Under the pieces are notes generated by a model. It had not been told where the DNA came from. It searched no databases and worked only from the letters and a program-made list of their open reading frames with translations. The translations under genes and the position numbers were made by a program. DNA of 64,000 nucleotides from Lentzea aerocolonigenes (GTDB taxonomy: Bacteria > Actinomycetota > Actinomycetes > Mycobacteriales > Pseudonocardiaceae): positions 234,608 to 298,607 of the forward strand of contig NZ_BBOJ01000021.1 in the NCBI RefSeq assembly GCF_000974445.1. Direction: 5' to 3'. This document shows, piece after piece, positions 33,177 through 41,654 of this stretch; positions within the stretch are counted from its first letter, which is position 1, and each line of letters begins with the position of its first letter.

Positions 33177-34831
33177 TGCGAGTCATGGCGCAGATGGCGA
33201 TGGTCATGAACCTCGACAAGTGCATCGGCTGCCACACCTGCTCGGTGACCTGCAAGCAGACGTGGACCAACCGCTCCGGCGTCGAGTACGTGTGGTTCAA
33301 CAACGTCGAGACCCGCCCGGGACAGGGCTACCCGCGCACCTACGAGGACCAGGACCGCTGGCTCGGCGGCTGGACCGTCAACCGCCGAGGACGGCTCACG
33401 CTCAAGGGCGGCGGCAGGCTGCGCAAACTCCTCAGCATCTTCAGCAACCCCAAACTGCCGAGCATCCAGGACTACTACGAACCCTGGACCTACGACTACG
33501 ACACGCTCATCAGCTCACCGCTGCAGGAGCACACCCCGGTCGCGCGGCCGCGGTCGCTGATCACCGGCGAGCACACGAAGATCCGCTGGTCGGCCAACTG
33601 GGACGACAACCTCGCCGGTGCACCGGAACTCGCGGCGAAGGACCCGTTGATCAAGGGGATCGAGGACAAGGTCCGCTTCGAGTTCGAGCAGACCTTCATG
33701 TTCTACCTGCCCCGCATCTGCGAGCACTGCCTCAACCCGTCCTGCGCGGCCTCCTGCCCGTCCGGCGCGATCTACAAGCGCTCCGAGGACGGCATCGTGC
33801 TCGTCGACCAGGACCGCTGCCGCGGCTGGCGCATGTGCGTGTCCGGCTGCCCGTACAAGAAGGTCTACTTCAACCACCGCACCGGCAAGGCGGAGAAGTG
33901 CACCTTCTGCTTCCCCCGCGTCGAGGTCGGCCTCCCCACCGTGTGCGCGGAGACGTGCGTCGGCAGGCTGCGCTACATCGGCCTGGTCCTCTACGACGCC
34001 GACAGGGTCCTCGCCGCAGCGTCCACACAGGACGAACACGATCTGCTCGAAGCCCAGCGCCAGGTGTTCCTGGACCCCGACGACCCCGAGGTCGTGCAGG
34101 CCGCCACCGCAGCGGGCATCCCGCAGGACTGGATCGAGGCGGCCCAACGCTCCCCGATCCACGCCCTGATCAACACCTACCGCGTGGCCCTGCCGCTGCA
34201 CCCGGAGTACCGCACCATGCCGATGGTCTGGTACATCCCGCCGCTCTCCCCGGTCGTGGACGTCCTGCGCGACACCGGCCACGACGCCGAGGACCACGGC
34301 AACCTCTTCGCCGCGATCGAGGCGTTGCGCATCCCGGTCGAGTACCTGGCCCGCCTGTTCACCGCTGGAGATCCCGCGCCGGTGAACGAGGTTTTGCGCA
34401 AGCTGGCGGCGATGCGCAGCTACATGCGCGACATCAACCTCGGCCGCGAACCCCGCGAGGAGATCGCCGCCAGGGCCGGCATGACCGGCGAGCAGGTCTA
34501 CGAGATGTACCGGCTGCTGGCGATCGCGAAGTACGAGGACCGCTACGTCATCCCGCCCGCGCACGCGGAACAGGCGCACGGTCTGGAGGAACTGGCCACC
34601 GAGTGCAGCCTCGACTACGAAGGCGGCCCGGGCATGGGTGGCTCCGGCCCGTTCGGCGAGAGCTCCGGTGGCGTCTCCCCCATCGCCGTGGAGAACTTCC
34701 GCATGCTGCAGAACCGCCAGTCCACCGACACCATGGCCGCACCGGCGGACAAGGCGCAGCGGGTGAACCTGCTCAACTGGGACGGCAAAGGCCGCCCGGA
34801 GGGACTCTTCCCGCCGAGGAGGCAGTCGTGA
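33176..34831 (+). CDS. narH: Respiratory nitrate reductase beta subunit
   Basis: A 551-residue iron-sulfur protein. CIGCHTCSVTCKQTW near the N-terminus, CEHCLNPSCAASCPSGA and CRGWRMCVSGCPYKK in the centre, and CTFCFPRVE are the ligand sets for three 4Fe-4S clusters and one 3Fe-4S cluster; the Trp in the third set marks the 3Fe-4S site. It passes electrons from NarI heme to NarG. The start is in a TGATG overlap with narG, and the stop overlaps the narJ GTG. Confidence 0.96.
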   Translation: MRVMAQMAMVMNLDKCIGCHTCSVTCKQTWTNRSGVEYVWFNNVETRPGQGYPRTYEDQDRWLGGWTVNRRGRLTLKGGGRLRKLLSIFSNPKLPSIQDYYEPWTYDYDTLISSPLQEHTPVARPRSLITGEHTKIRWSANWDDNLAGAPELAAKDPLIKGIEDKVRFEFEQTFMFYLPRICEHCLNPSCAASCPSGAIYKRSEDGIVLVDQDRCRGWRMCVSGCPYKKVYFNHRTGKAEKCTFCFPRVEVGLPTVCAETCVGRLRYIGLVLYDADRVLAAASTQDEHDLLEAQRQVFLDPDDPEVVQAATAAGIPQDWIEAAQRSPIHALINTYRVALPLHPEYRTMPMVWYIPPLSPVVDVLRDTGHDAEDHGNLFAAIEALRIPVEYLARLFTAGDPAPVNEVLRKLAAMRSYMRDINLGREPREEIAARAGMTGEQVYEMYRLLAIAKYEDRYVIPPAHAEQAHGLEELATECSLDYEGGPGMGGSGPFGESSGGVSPIAVENFRMLQNRQSTDTMAAPADKAQRVNLLNWDGKGRPEGLFPPRRQS

Positions 34832-35421
34832 TCGCCTGGCAGATCCAGTCACTGCTCATGAGCTACCCGGACCACCAGCTGCTGAGCCGCACACCCCTGC
34901 TGCGCACCGCGGTGAACACCCTGCCCGGCCCGATCGCCGCTCCCCTGCGCGACTTCCTCGACCACCTCGACCGAACTCCCCTGGTCGACCTGGAAGCCGA
35001 CTACGTGGCCACTTTCGACCACCGCAAGAAGTTCAGCCCGTACCTCACCTACTTCGCGTACGGCGACACCCGCAAGCGCGGCATGGCACTGCTGCGGTTC
35101 AAACACGCCTACCGCGCCGCGGGCCTGGAACTGGACGACAGCGAGCTCCCCGACCACCTGGCCGTCGTGCTCGAGTTCGCGGCGACCGGCGATCCCGTTG
35201 CCGGACAACGACTCCTGATCGAACACCGGGCGGGCCTGGAACTGATGCGCCTGGGCCTGCGCGAGGCGGGCTCACCGTGGGCGTCCGTCCTCACGTCGAT
35301 CTCCGCGACCCTGCCACCCCTGCACGGCCGCGACCACGACGCCGTCGCCCGCCTGGCCGCGGCAGGACCACCGGAAGAGGAAGTCGGTCTGGCCCCGTAC
35401 CTGCTGGGAGGAACACGATGA
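34828..35421 (+). CDS. narJ: Nitrate reductase assembly chaperone
   Basis: GTG start in a GTGA overlap with narH. A 197-residue all-helical protein of the TorD/NarJ family, with YVATFDHRKKFSPYLTYFAYGDTRKRG, the most conserved NarJ block, in the middle (split here at about residues 58-84). It binds the NarG N-terminus and helps insert molybdenum cofactor before NarGH docks on NarI; it is not part of the mature enzyme. It overlaps narI by 4 bp. Confidence 0.93.
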   Translation: MIAWQIQSLLMSYPDHQLLSRTPLLRTAVNTLPGPIAAPLRDFLDHLDRTPLVDLEADYVATFDHRKKFSPYLTYFAYGDTRKRGMALLRFKHAYRAAGLELDDSELPDHLAVVLEFAATGDPVAGQRLLIEHRAGLELMRLGLREAGSPWASVLTSISATLPPLHGRDHDAVARLAAAGPPEEEVGLAPYLLGGTR

Positions 35422-36143
35422 CCACGATGCTCTGGGTCGTGGTGCCCTACATGGCCATCACCGTCTTCGTCGTGGGCCACGTCTGGCGCTACCGCTACGA
35501 CAAGTTCGGCTGGACCACCCGCTCCTCCCAGCTCTACGAGAACAGGCTCCTGCGCCTGGGCAGCCCGCTGTTCCACTTCGGCATCCTGCTCGTCGCACTG
35601 GGCCACGTCGGCGGCGTCCTGATCCCCAAGTCCTGGACGGAAGCCGCGGGCATCAGCGAGTCGGTGTACCACTTCCTGGCGGTGGTGCTGGGCGTCCTGG
35701 CCGGCGCGATGACCCTCGCGGGCGCGGCGATCCTGGTCTACCGCCGCCGCACCGTGGGCCCGGTCTTCTCCGCCACCACCCGCAACGACAAAATCATGTA
35801 CGTCCTGCTGGTCGGCACCATCGTCCTCGGCCTCGGCACCACCGTCCTCGGCAACCTGACCGATCACCCCCACGACTACCGCGAGACCGTCGCACCGTGG
35901 TTCCGGTCGATCTTCTACCTCCAGCCGAAGCCGGACCTGATGGCCGCGGCACCCCTCGGCTTCCAGCTGCACGCGCTCTCCGCCTGGGCACTGGTCGCGT
36001 TCTGGCCTTTCAGCCGCCTGGTGCACGTCTTCTCGGCCCCGATCGGCTACCTGACCAGGCCCTACATCGTCTACCGCAGCCGCGACCCCAAGCACGGCAC
36101 CCGCGCACCGCGCCGCGGCTGGGAAAGCCTGAACCAGCGCTGA
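35418..36143 (+). CDS. narI: Respiratory nitrate reductase gamma subunit (cytochrome b)
   Basis: Start in an ATGA overlap, with GGGAGGAACACG upstream. A 241-residue membrane protein with five predicted helices. Histidines in LFHFGILLVALGHVGGV and in the C-terminal LHALSAWALVAFWPFSRLVH serve as heme b ligands. It oxidises menaquinol and anchors NarGH to the inner membrane face. It is the last gene of narKGHJI and is followed by a hairpin. Confidence 0.95.
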   Translation: MTTMLWVVVPYMAITVFVVGHVWRYRYDKFGWTTRSSQLYENRLLRLGSPLFHFGILLVALGHVGGVLIPKSWTEAAGISESVYHFLAVVLGVLAGAMTLAGAAILVYRRRTVGPVFSATTRNDKIMYVLLVGTIVLGLGTTVLGNLTDHPHDYRETVAPWFRSIFYLQPKPDLMAAAPLGFQLHALSAWALVAFWPFSRLVHVFSAPIGYLTRPYIVYRSRDPKHGTRAPRRGWESLNQR

Positions 36144-36215
36144 CCTCGGTCAGAGCACCGGCTGGCCGGCGCGGTGCAATCACGGCGGACCAACCGTCCG
36201 CACTCCTGGCGCAAC

Positions 36216-36241
36216 GAGCCCGGCCCACCCCGGCCGGGCTC
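36216..36241. terminator. Bidirectional terminator between narI and the chorismate mutase gene
   Basis: Perfect 10-bp arms GAGCCCGGCC and GGCCGGGCTC with a 6-nt loop. It separates the DosR island from the next cluster. Confidence 0.7.
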
Positions 36242-36253
36242 CCGCTCACCCCG

Positions 36254-36616
36254 TCACCGAGCCACGAGATCCGGCCGCAGCGCCGACGCCCCGTGCAGGT
36301 ACACGTGCCGGATCTCCGACCGCGGCAAGGGCGTCTCGACGTGCGCCATGACCCGCACCACGCGTGCCAGCCCTGTCGGGACGGCGATCTCGGTGGCGCA
36401 CATCATGGGCACGTCGTCGAGCCAGCCGCCCCGCGCGGCCGCCGCGGGGAACGTGCTGCGCAGGTCCGGGGTCGTCGTGAACAGCAGGCTGATCACGTCC
36501 TCGGCGTCGACGCCGTTGCGGTCGAGCAGCTCGGCCATCAGCTCCTTCGTGGCGGCCACGACCAGTGCCGGGTCGTCGGCGTCCACCTGGGTGGCGCCGC
36601 GGATAGCTCGGATCAC
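36254..36616 (-). CDS. aroH: Chorismate mutase, AroH type
   Basis: A 120-residue trimeric-type chorismate mutase aligning end to end with Bacillus AroH: IRAIRGATQV (active-site Arg6), CATEIAVPTG (Glu76), LARVVRVM (Arg88) and the C-terminal IRHVYLHGASALRPDL. It rearranges chorismate to prephenate. It lies 3 bp after the aldolase gene, at the end of a three-gene minus-strand unit. With the DAHP synthase at 44356 it suggests dedicated aromatic precursor supply for this cluster. Confidence 0.93.
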   Translation of the reverse strand: MIRAIRGATQVDADDPALVVAATKELMAELLDRNGVDAEDVISLLFTTTPDLRSTFPAAAARGGWLDDVPMMCATEIAVPTGLARVVRVMAHVETPLPRSEIRHVYLHGASALRPDLVAR

Positions 36617-36619
36617 CGC

Positions 36620-37444
36620 TCACTCCTCGAGGAGATCGGGCTGCTCCAGGGTGATCTCGTCGTACAGCAGCTGGAAGCTGAACCAGCCGAGCTGCGCGTC
36701 GCCGAAACCGTCCTGTGCCGCGAGGGCCTGCTCGTGCGACATCGGCACGGGCTTGCCGGCCGACATCGCCAGCAGCTGCACGTGTGCGCAGCTGTCGAAC
36801 GTGAAGAACCAGTGCACGGCTTCTTCCAGTGAGCCGCCGACGGTGATGAGTCCGTGGTGGCGCAACAGGATCGCGCGCTTGTCGCCGAGCTTCTCGGCGA
36901 TGTCCTGGCCCTGCTCGACCGCGATGGACGGGCCGCGGTAGTCGTCGTAGAGAACCTGGTCCTGGTAGAACGCGGCCGACTCCTGGTCGAGCGGCTCCAG
37001 CAGCTGGCCGAGTGCGCCGAGCGCCCGCGAGGGCGCGGTGTGCGCGTGGGCTGCGGCCTCGGCCTTCGGGTTCAGGCTGTGGATCTTCGAGTGGATGACG
37101 AACGCGCTCGGGTTGACCGGGTGGTTGCCCTCGACGACGGTGCCGTCCTCGTCGACGCAGATGAGGTCGCGGACCTTCACCAGGTTGAACGACACGCCGA
37201 ACGGGTTCACCCAGAACCTGTCGTCGTGCTCGGGGTCGCGCACCGAGATGTGACCGGAGATCCCTTCCCCGAAGCCGTACTTGCCGAACAGCCGCAGCGC
37301 CGCGGCGAGTCGCTGCTTGCGGTGCCTGCGTTCCTGGGCGATGTCGGCGAACTCCGGCGCGTGCGGCATGGGCAGCCCGGTGTGCGTGTCGGCGAGGTAG
37401 CCCGGCCGCACGGGTTCGACGGTGGAAAGTTCCACAGTGGACAT
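36620..37444 (-). CDS. Class II aldolase/adducin-family protein
   Basis: The ATG at 37444 follows CGAGGAG. A 274-residue protein with the family pattern: EGISGHISVRDPEHDDRFWV, the zinc histidines in AHAHTAP, and a third histidine in LLRHHGLITVGGS. Members are L-fuculose-phosphate-type aldolases, epimerases or decarboxylases, and many in secondary metabolism have unknown reactions. It sits between the FAD/NAD(P)-binding protein and chorismate mutase genes. Confidence 0.87.
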   Translation of the reverse strand: MSTVELSTVEPVRPGYLADTHTGLPMPHAPEFADIAQERRHRKQRLAAALRLFGKYGFGEGISGHISVRDPEHDDRFWVNPFGVSFNLVKVRDLICVDEDGTVVEGNHPVNPSAFVIHSKIHSLNPKAEAAAHAHTAPSRALGALGQLLEPLDQESAAFYQDQVLYDDYRGPSIAVEQGQDIAEKLGDKRAILLRHHGLITVGGSLEEAVHWFFTFDSCAHVQLLAMSAGKPVPMSHEQALAAQDGFGDAQLGWFSFQLLYDEITLEQPDLLEE

Positions 37445-37467
37445 TTCGTTGAACTCCTCGATGATGA

Positions 37468-39006
37468 TCAGGCGGACTGCAGGACGTCGTGCCCGGGGGT
37501 CAGCACCGCACTGTCCTCGCGGATGGCGCGGACGATGTCGACCGCTCTGTCCACGAGGGACTGAACGCCGAACGTGAAGAACAGGCTGCCCGCCGCGGGG
37601 TCGCCGAGCGCGTAGAGCCTCGGGTTCGGCGTGGCACCGACGGTGAGCCTGCTGGTGGCGCGCTCGACGTGCACACCGCCGCGCGGGTGCGGTTCGGCGA
37701 GGCCTGCCCCGACGAGCGAGTTGACGAGCGGTGCGGCGAGCTCGTTGACCCTGCGCATCCGCGCGTTGGTCGCGTTGATCACCACGGCCGCGCGGTGGTC
37801 GCCGCGTGCCGTGCCGATGCGGAAACCGTCTCCTGGCACGGATTCGACGCCTTCGAGTCCGTTGACCAGCTCGACCTGTCCGGACTCGACGAGCGAGAGC
37901 AGCACCGCCGCGTTGCCGGGCGGCATCGGGCAGCACAGGCTCATCAGCGCGCGGTCGTACCGCTGCAGCAACGCGTTCTTGTCCTGCTCGGTCAGCAACG
38001 GCCACACGTCCGGGCCGGCGTCGGGAACGGCCTGCTGCAGAATGCGCAGGCCGGTGCTCGGCGAGTCGACCTCGCCGAGCTGCCTGCGCAGCCGCGCGAT
38101 CGGGTCTTCGGTGCGCAACGCGTCGATCTCCGCGCGCACCGCCTCGACGCTCTCCCCCGCCGCGGCGAGCTCGGCGCTCATGAGCGTCACGAGGTCCTGC
38201 AGCGTCCTCGTCTCGCCTCGCGCGGCCACCCCGCGGAAGTGCGCGGGGGTGAAGTACCGCAGCCGGTGGTGGATCTGCTTCTGCCGCACGCCGGGGAGCA
38301 CACCGCGGCGGGAGAACAGCCTGATCTTGCCCTGGTGCCCTGTCGCGTTCAGCGCGAGCACCACGTCCACCGCGGTCAGCCCGCTGCCGATCACGGCGAC
38401 GTCGGCCTCGGAGTCCACAGCGGACAGCGTCCGGCCGACCGGATAGGGCTCCATCAGGTAACCCTCTTGTCCTGCAAGCGAATAGTGGTCAGCAGGCCGT
38501 CCCGCACCGACGCTGAGCACCGCGTAGTCCACTTCGTGCACGTCTCCGCGTGCGGTGTGCAGCTTCAGCCCGCCGTTCGCGGCCGGCGTGGCGTACTCCG
38601 CGCGTTGCCGCACCAGCTCGACGCGCCAGTCCCGTTGCAGGAGCGTCATGAGCGCCGCCCGTGCGGACTGTTCCAAGTAGTCGCCGTAGACGGCACGCGG
38701 CACGAAGTGCGACCCCGAAAGGGGATCGGTGTAGGCGGCCGCTCCGCCCACGAACAACTGGCGCGTGGTCAACCACTCGGCGAGGTGCTGGTTGTCGCCG
38801 GCGCGCACGGACATGTCGTCCGGCGTCGCGTTGACCCGAACCACTTCGAGGTCCGGCTGATAGGGCCTGCCGCGCCACAGGTGACGCGACGGCTCGAAAA
38901 CCGTGATGACACCGGGCCGCAGATCGCGTTCCTGCACCAGCGCGTCCAGTAAACACACCGCGGACGCGCCGCCACCGATCACGGCGATTCTCGGTAAAGA
39001 CGACAT
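37468..39006 (-). CDS. FAD/NAD(P)-binding oxidoreductase
   Basis: The start at 39006 follows AGGGTGGG; a longer frame to 39069 has no support. A 512-residue protein with two dinucleotide folds: N-terminal IAVIGGGASAVCLLDALV and a second VAVIGSGLTAVDVVLAL (about residue 195). This resembles FAD_NAD_binding_9-type flavoproteins related to N-hydroxylating monooxygenases. The substrate is unknown. It is the first gene of the FAD protein-aldolase-aroH unit and diverges from the AraC regulator across a 460-bp A/T-richer region. Confidence 0.8.
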   Translation of the reverse strand: MSSLPRIAVIGGGASAVCLLDALVQERDLRPGVITVFEPSRHLWRGRPYQPDLEVVRVNATPDDMSVRAGDNQHLAEWLTTRQLFVGGAAAYTDPLSGSHFVPRAVYGDYLEQSARAALMTLLQRDWRVELVRQRAEYATPAANGGLKLHTARGDVHEVDYAVLSVGAGRPADHYSLAGQEGYLMEPYPVGRTLSAVDSEADVAVIGSGLTAVDVVLALNATGHQGKIRLFSRRGVLPGVRQKQIHHRLRYFTPAHFRGVAARGETRTLQDLVTLMSAELAAAGESVEAVRAEIDALRTEDPIARLRRQLGEVDSPSTGLRILQQAVPDAGPDVWPLLTEQDKNALLQRYDRALMSLCCPMPPGNAAVLLSLVESGQVELVNGLEGVESVPGDGFRIGTARGDHRAAVVINATNARMRRVNELAAPLVNSLVGAGLAEPHPRGGVHVERATSRLTVGATPNPRLYALGDPAAGSLFFTFGVQSLVDRAVDIVRAIREDSAVLTPGHDVLQSA

Positions 39007-39466
39007 GTCCCACCCTTGACTCTGACTTGCCGAAAGTTCGAAACACAACCCGATGCCACACTTGTGCATTCAGGGAATGGGCGAGATTGTCACTCGCTGA
39101 TCGAAGGCTACCGTCCGGCTTAACCACCCGGTTTGCGCACCAGCGCGCGGAGAGTTGCGGATTAGCGCATCAATGCAGTCCAGATGGCCTCACGCGCCTG
39201 CCCCGCAAGCGACTGTGATCGAGGTCACCATAAGGTTCTTCAATAGGTCGTTCGACATTCCCGAGAACGTGCTACTCGGCCGGACGCGACCCCGTGTTAC
39301 ATCGGACGCACATGAAGTCATGCCCGCGTGATCATTCCTGTTTGCCCTCACAACCATTTCAAATAATGACTCCATGCGCATCACTCGAACGGGTAGAGTG
39401 AGGGTTCCGCGCAGCGTGGCGTGGTCGGTCTGGCGCATTTCGTCACAAACTCAGGGGGAGTCGACA
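39007..39466. other. Divergent promoter region of the aromatic cluster
   Basis: This 460-bp gap is among the most A/T-rich stretches of the window (for example around 39225-39250 and 39350-39380) and has no convincing gene. TTGCG repeats near 39131-39160 (TTTGCGCACC, GTTGCGGATT, TTAGCGCATC) could be AraC half-sites. It should hold promoters for both the flavoprotein unit and the AraC gene. Confidence 0.45.
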
Positions 39467-40444
39467 GTGGCCATCGCGTCCGTCGTGGAGGTTGTCAGCA
39501 CGACCACCGCCGATCCGGCGTGCAGGTTCGACCAGTGGGAGGACCAGGTCAAGCGAACCTGCGGCACGCTCCAGGTCCTCGGCGACCGCGACCGCTTCGA
39601 CGGCGGATGCATCATGACCTGCAGCCTCGGTGACGTCCGGGTGTCCATGATCTCGGCCGACCCGCACACGGTCATCAGGCAGGAACACGTTGCCAGCAGG
39701 GAAGGTGGCCACGTCTACGTTGCCGCGCCGTTGCAGGGCAGCACGAAGCTGAGCCAGGACGGCACGGACGTCACCGTAGAAACGGGTGACGTCGTCGCGT
39801 TCGACAGCAGCAGGCCGTACACGCTGTGCATGCCGGAGCGGTTCCAGATGGTCGCGGTCCGCGCGCCGCACCGCTCACTCGGCCTCACACCGCAAAGCAC
39901 CCAGGCCGTCACCGCCTCGCCGTGGAACGGCAAGACCGGCGTCGGTGCGCTGGCGGTCCACACGTTCGCGGCACTCGGCGCACACCTGCTCGAACTGGAA
40001 GCCGCGGCGATCGAACCGCTCGGCGTGACGATCAACGGACTGATCACCACGCTCTTCGCGGAACGACTGCGTTCCGCCGCGGTGGACCCGCTGGCGGCGC
40101 GCCGCCTGCTGATGCTGCGGATCTGCAGCTTCGCCAAGGAACACCTCGGCGACTGCGGACTCAGCCCGGCCACGCTCGCCAGGCGGTACAACATCTCACT
40201 GCGCTATCTGCAGGTCCTCTTCGCCGAGCAGGGCACGAGTCCCGCCAAGTGGATCAGGGACGAACGTCTCGCGCGCCTGCGCGCCGACCTCACCGAACCG
40301 CGCTACGACCACCTGACCGTCGCCGCTCTGGGCGAGCGCTGGGGCCTGGTCGACGCGTCACAGGTCAGCAGGCTGTTCCGGATGAAGTACGGCGTGACGC
40401 CGCGCGACTTCCGCCGGATGCGCAACGAGGCCGTCGCCGCCTGA
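39467..40444 (+). CDS. AraC-family regulator
   Basis: GTG start at 39467, after AGGGGGAG. A 325-residue protein. The N-terminal half is a cupin-like AraC_binding_2 ligand domain (about 35-175). The C-terminal AraC HTH pair (about 220-320) has LARRYNISLRYLQVLFAEQG and the second helix WGLVDASQVSRLFRMKYGVTP. It is probably the pathway-specific activator of the flanking cluster. A 34-bp palindromic terminator follows. Confidence 0.9.
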   Translation: MAIASVVEVVSTTTADPACRFDQWEDQVKRTCGTLQVLGDRDRFDGGCIMTCSLGDVRVSMISADPHTVIRQEHVASREGGHVYVAAPLQGSTKLSQDGTDVTVETGDVVAFDSSRPYTLCMPERFQMVAVRAPHRSLGLTPQSTQAVTASPWNGKTGVGALAVHTFAALGAHLLELEAAAIEPLGVTINGLITTLFAERLRSAAVDPLAARRLLMLRICSFAKEHLGDCGLSPATLARRYNISLRYLQVLFAEQGTSPAKWIRDERLARLRADLTEPRYDHLTVAALGERWGLVDASQVSRLFRMKYGVTPRDFRRMRNEAVAA

Positions 40445-40448
40445 AAGA

Positions 40449-40482
40449 GCCGTTGGTGCTGCGACGTCGCAGCACCAACGGC
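40449..40482. terminator. 34-bp perfect palindrome terminator
   Basis: A palindrome with 17-bp arms and no spacer, starting GCCGTTGGTGCTGCGAC, between the converging AraC and PPOX genes. Confidence 0.75.
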
Positions 40483-40489
40483 ACGGCGA

Positions 40490-40966
40490 TCAGTCTTCCC
40501 GGTCGTGCGGCGTCGGGTTCGAGCTGAACTTCTGCGGCGTGACGAACACCGCCGCACGCCGGTCAGCCAGCATTTCCCGGTCGTACTCCTCGAGATCGGG
40601 GTGCGTTCCCCCGGCCGCCGCGTAGATGTCCCGCAGCAGCTGCGGCACGCGATCGGCCGGCAGTCCGGGCAATTCGTCATCCGGACCGGCGATCTGCACC
40701 GGGCCCGTCACCGCGATCCAGTCCCAGCCCGACCGGAACACCAACGTCGCCTGCGGGGTCTTGCGCAGGTTGCGCAGTTTGGTCGTCCCACCACGTGAGA
40801 CCAGCGCGAGGACCTGCTCGCCGGTCACCGGGTGCGCCACGACGCCGGCGTTCACGACGGACACCGCCGGTTCACCGTTCGTTCGCATCGTCACCAGAAC
40901 CGCCAGCCAGTCCTGAGTGGACGCGAGCTCGGCGACCCTCTTCAGGCCGTTCTCGGTCGAGATCAT
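40490..40966 (-). CDS. PPOX-class (pyridoxamine oxidase fold) flavin/F420 oxidoreductase
   Basis: A 158-residue split-barrel protein. The start at 40966 follows GGTGAGGGAGCG. It has WLAVLVTMRTNGEPAVSVVNAG and LVSRGGTTKLRNLRKTPQAT, the phosphate-binding section of Rv1155-like enzymes. These bind FMN or coenzyme F420; which one cannot be read from the sequence. It could modify the cluster product or be a general reductase. Confidence 0.82.
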   Translation of the reverse strand: MISTENGLKRVAELASTQDWLAVLVTMRTNGEPAVSVVNAGVVAHPVTGEQVLALVSRGGTTKLRNLRKTPQATLVFRSGWDWIAVTGPVQIAGPDDELPGLPADRVPQLLRDIYAAAGGTHPDLEEYDREMLADRRAAVFVTPQKFSSNPTPHDRED

Positions 40967-41135
40967 CTGGTTCTTCGCTCCCTCACCCGTGCGCGAAATG
41001 CCGAAAACGTGTGCGCGGACCGGACAGGCCCGTCCCGCACGGCTCGATACTATCGGTGTCATCACGCGAAAGTCCTTGCGTTCAAAGGGATGAAAGCAAA
41101 TCCCGAACCCAACCTCACTCGACAAGGGGAGACCC

Positions 41136-41654
41136 GTGGGCGTCGATCTACGCATGGCGATGCGCAACTTCGCCACCGGCGTCTGCGTGATGACCACGTA
41201 CGCCGATGGCCCGAACGGACGAACACACGACGGCGTAACGGTCAACTCGCTGACATCCGTCTCGCTCGATCCGCCGCTGGTGTCGGTGTGCCTGCGCCGC
41301 GACTCCACCTTCCTGGCCGACCTGCTGGACACCAAGGTCTGGGCTCTGTCCATTTTGGACATCAGCGCGACCGACGTCGCCAGGGCGTTCGCGCAGAAGC
41401 GGGAGGTCCGCGCGGCGGCGCTGCACACCCTGTCCGCGACGCCGGGCGACGACACCGGCGCACTGGTGCTCGACTCCCCGGCCTGGCTGGAGTGCCGGCT
41501 GCGGCAGCACGTCGACGTCGGCGACCACACCGTCGTGGTGGGCGACGTGATCGCCACCGGGGCACAACGCGGAAGGCGGCCACCACTGGTCTTCCTGCAC
41601 GGCGAGTACCACGCGGGCCGCTGCCAGCAACAGACGGAAGAGGCAGTCAAGTGA
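41136..41654 (+). CDS. Flavin reductase (HpaC/ActVB-like)
   Basis: GTG start after AAGGGGAG. A 172-residue protein with MRNFATGVCVMTT, DGVTVNSLTSVSLDPPLVSV and LHGEYHAGR, diagnostic of NAD(P)H:flavin reductases that serve two-component monooxygenases. It should deliver reduced FMN/FAD to the acyl-CoA-dehydrogenase-like protein encoded two genes downstream. It overlaps the next gene by 1 bp (TGATG). Confidence 0.9.
   Translation: MGVDLRMAMRNFATGVCVMTTYADGPNGRTHDGVTVNSLTSVSLDPPLVSVCLRRDSTFLADLLDTKVWALSILDISATDVARAFAQKREVRAAALHTLSATPGDDTGALVLDSPAWLECRLRQHVDVGDHTVVVGDVIATGAQRGRRPPLVFLHGEYHAGRCQQQTEEAVK

Noticed and set aside
33220..34827. Long upstream extension of the narJ frame
   Set aside because: It runs through narH, which is certain from its cluster motifs. 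NarJ begins at the GTG at 34828, as expected for its length.
39007..39466. Riboswitch or structured leader before the AraC gene
   Set aside because: No convincing conserved RNA pattern. Short TTGCG repeats fit AraC half-sites better.
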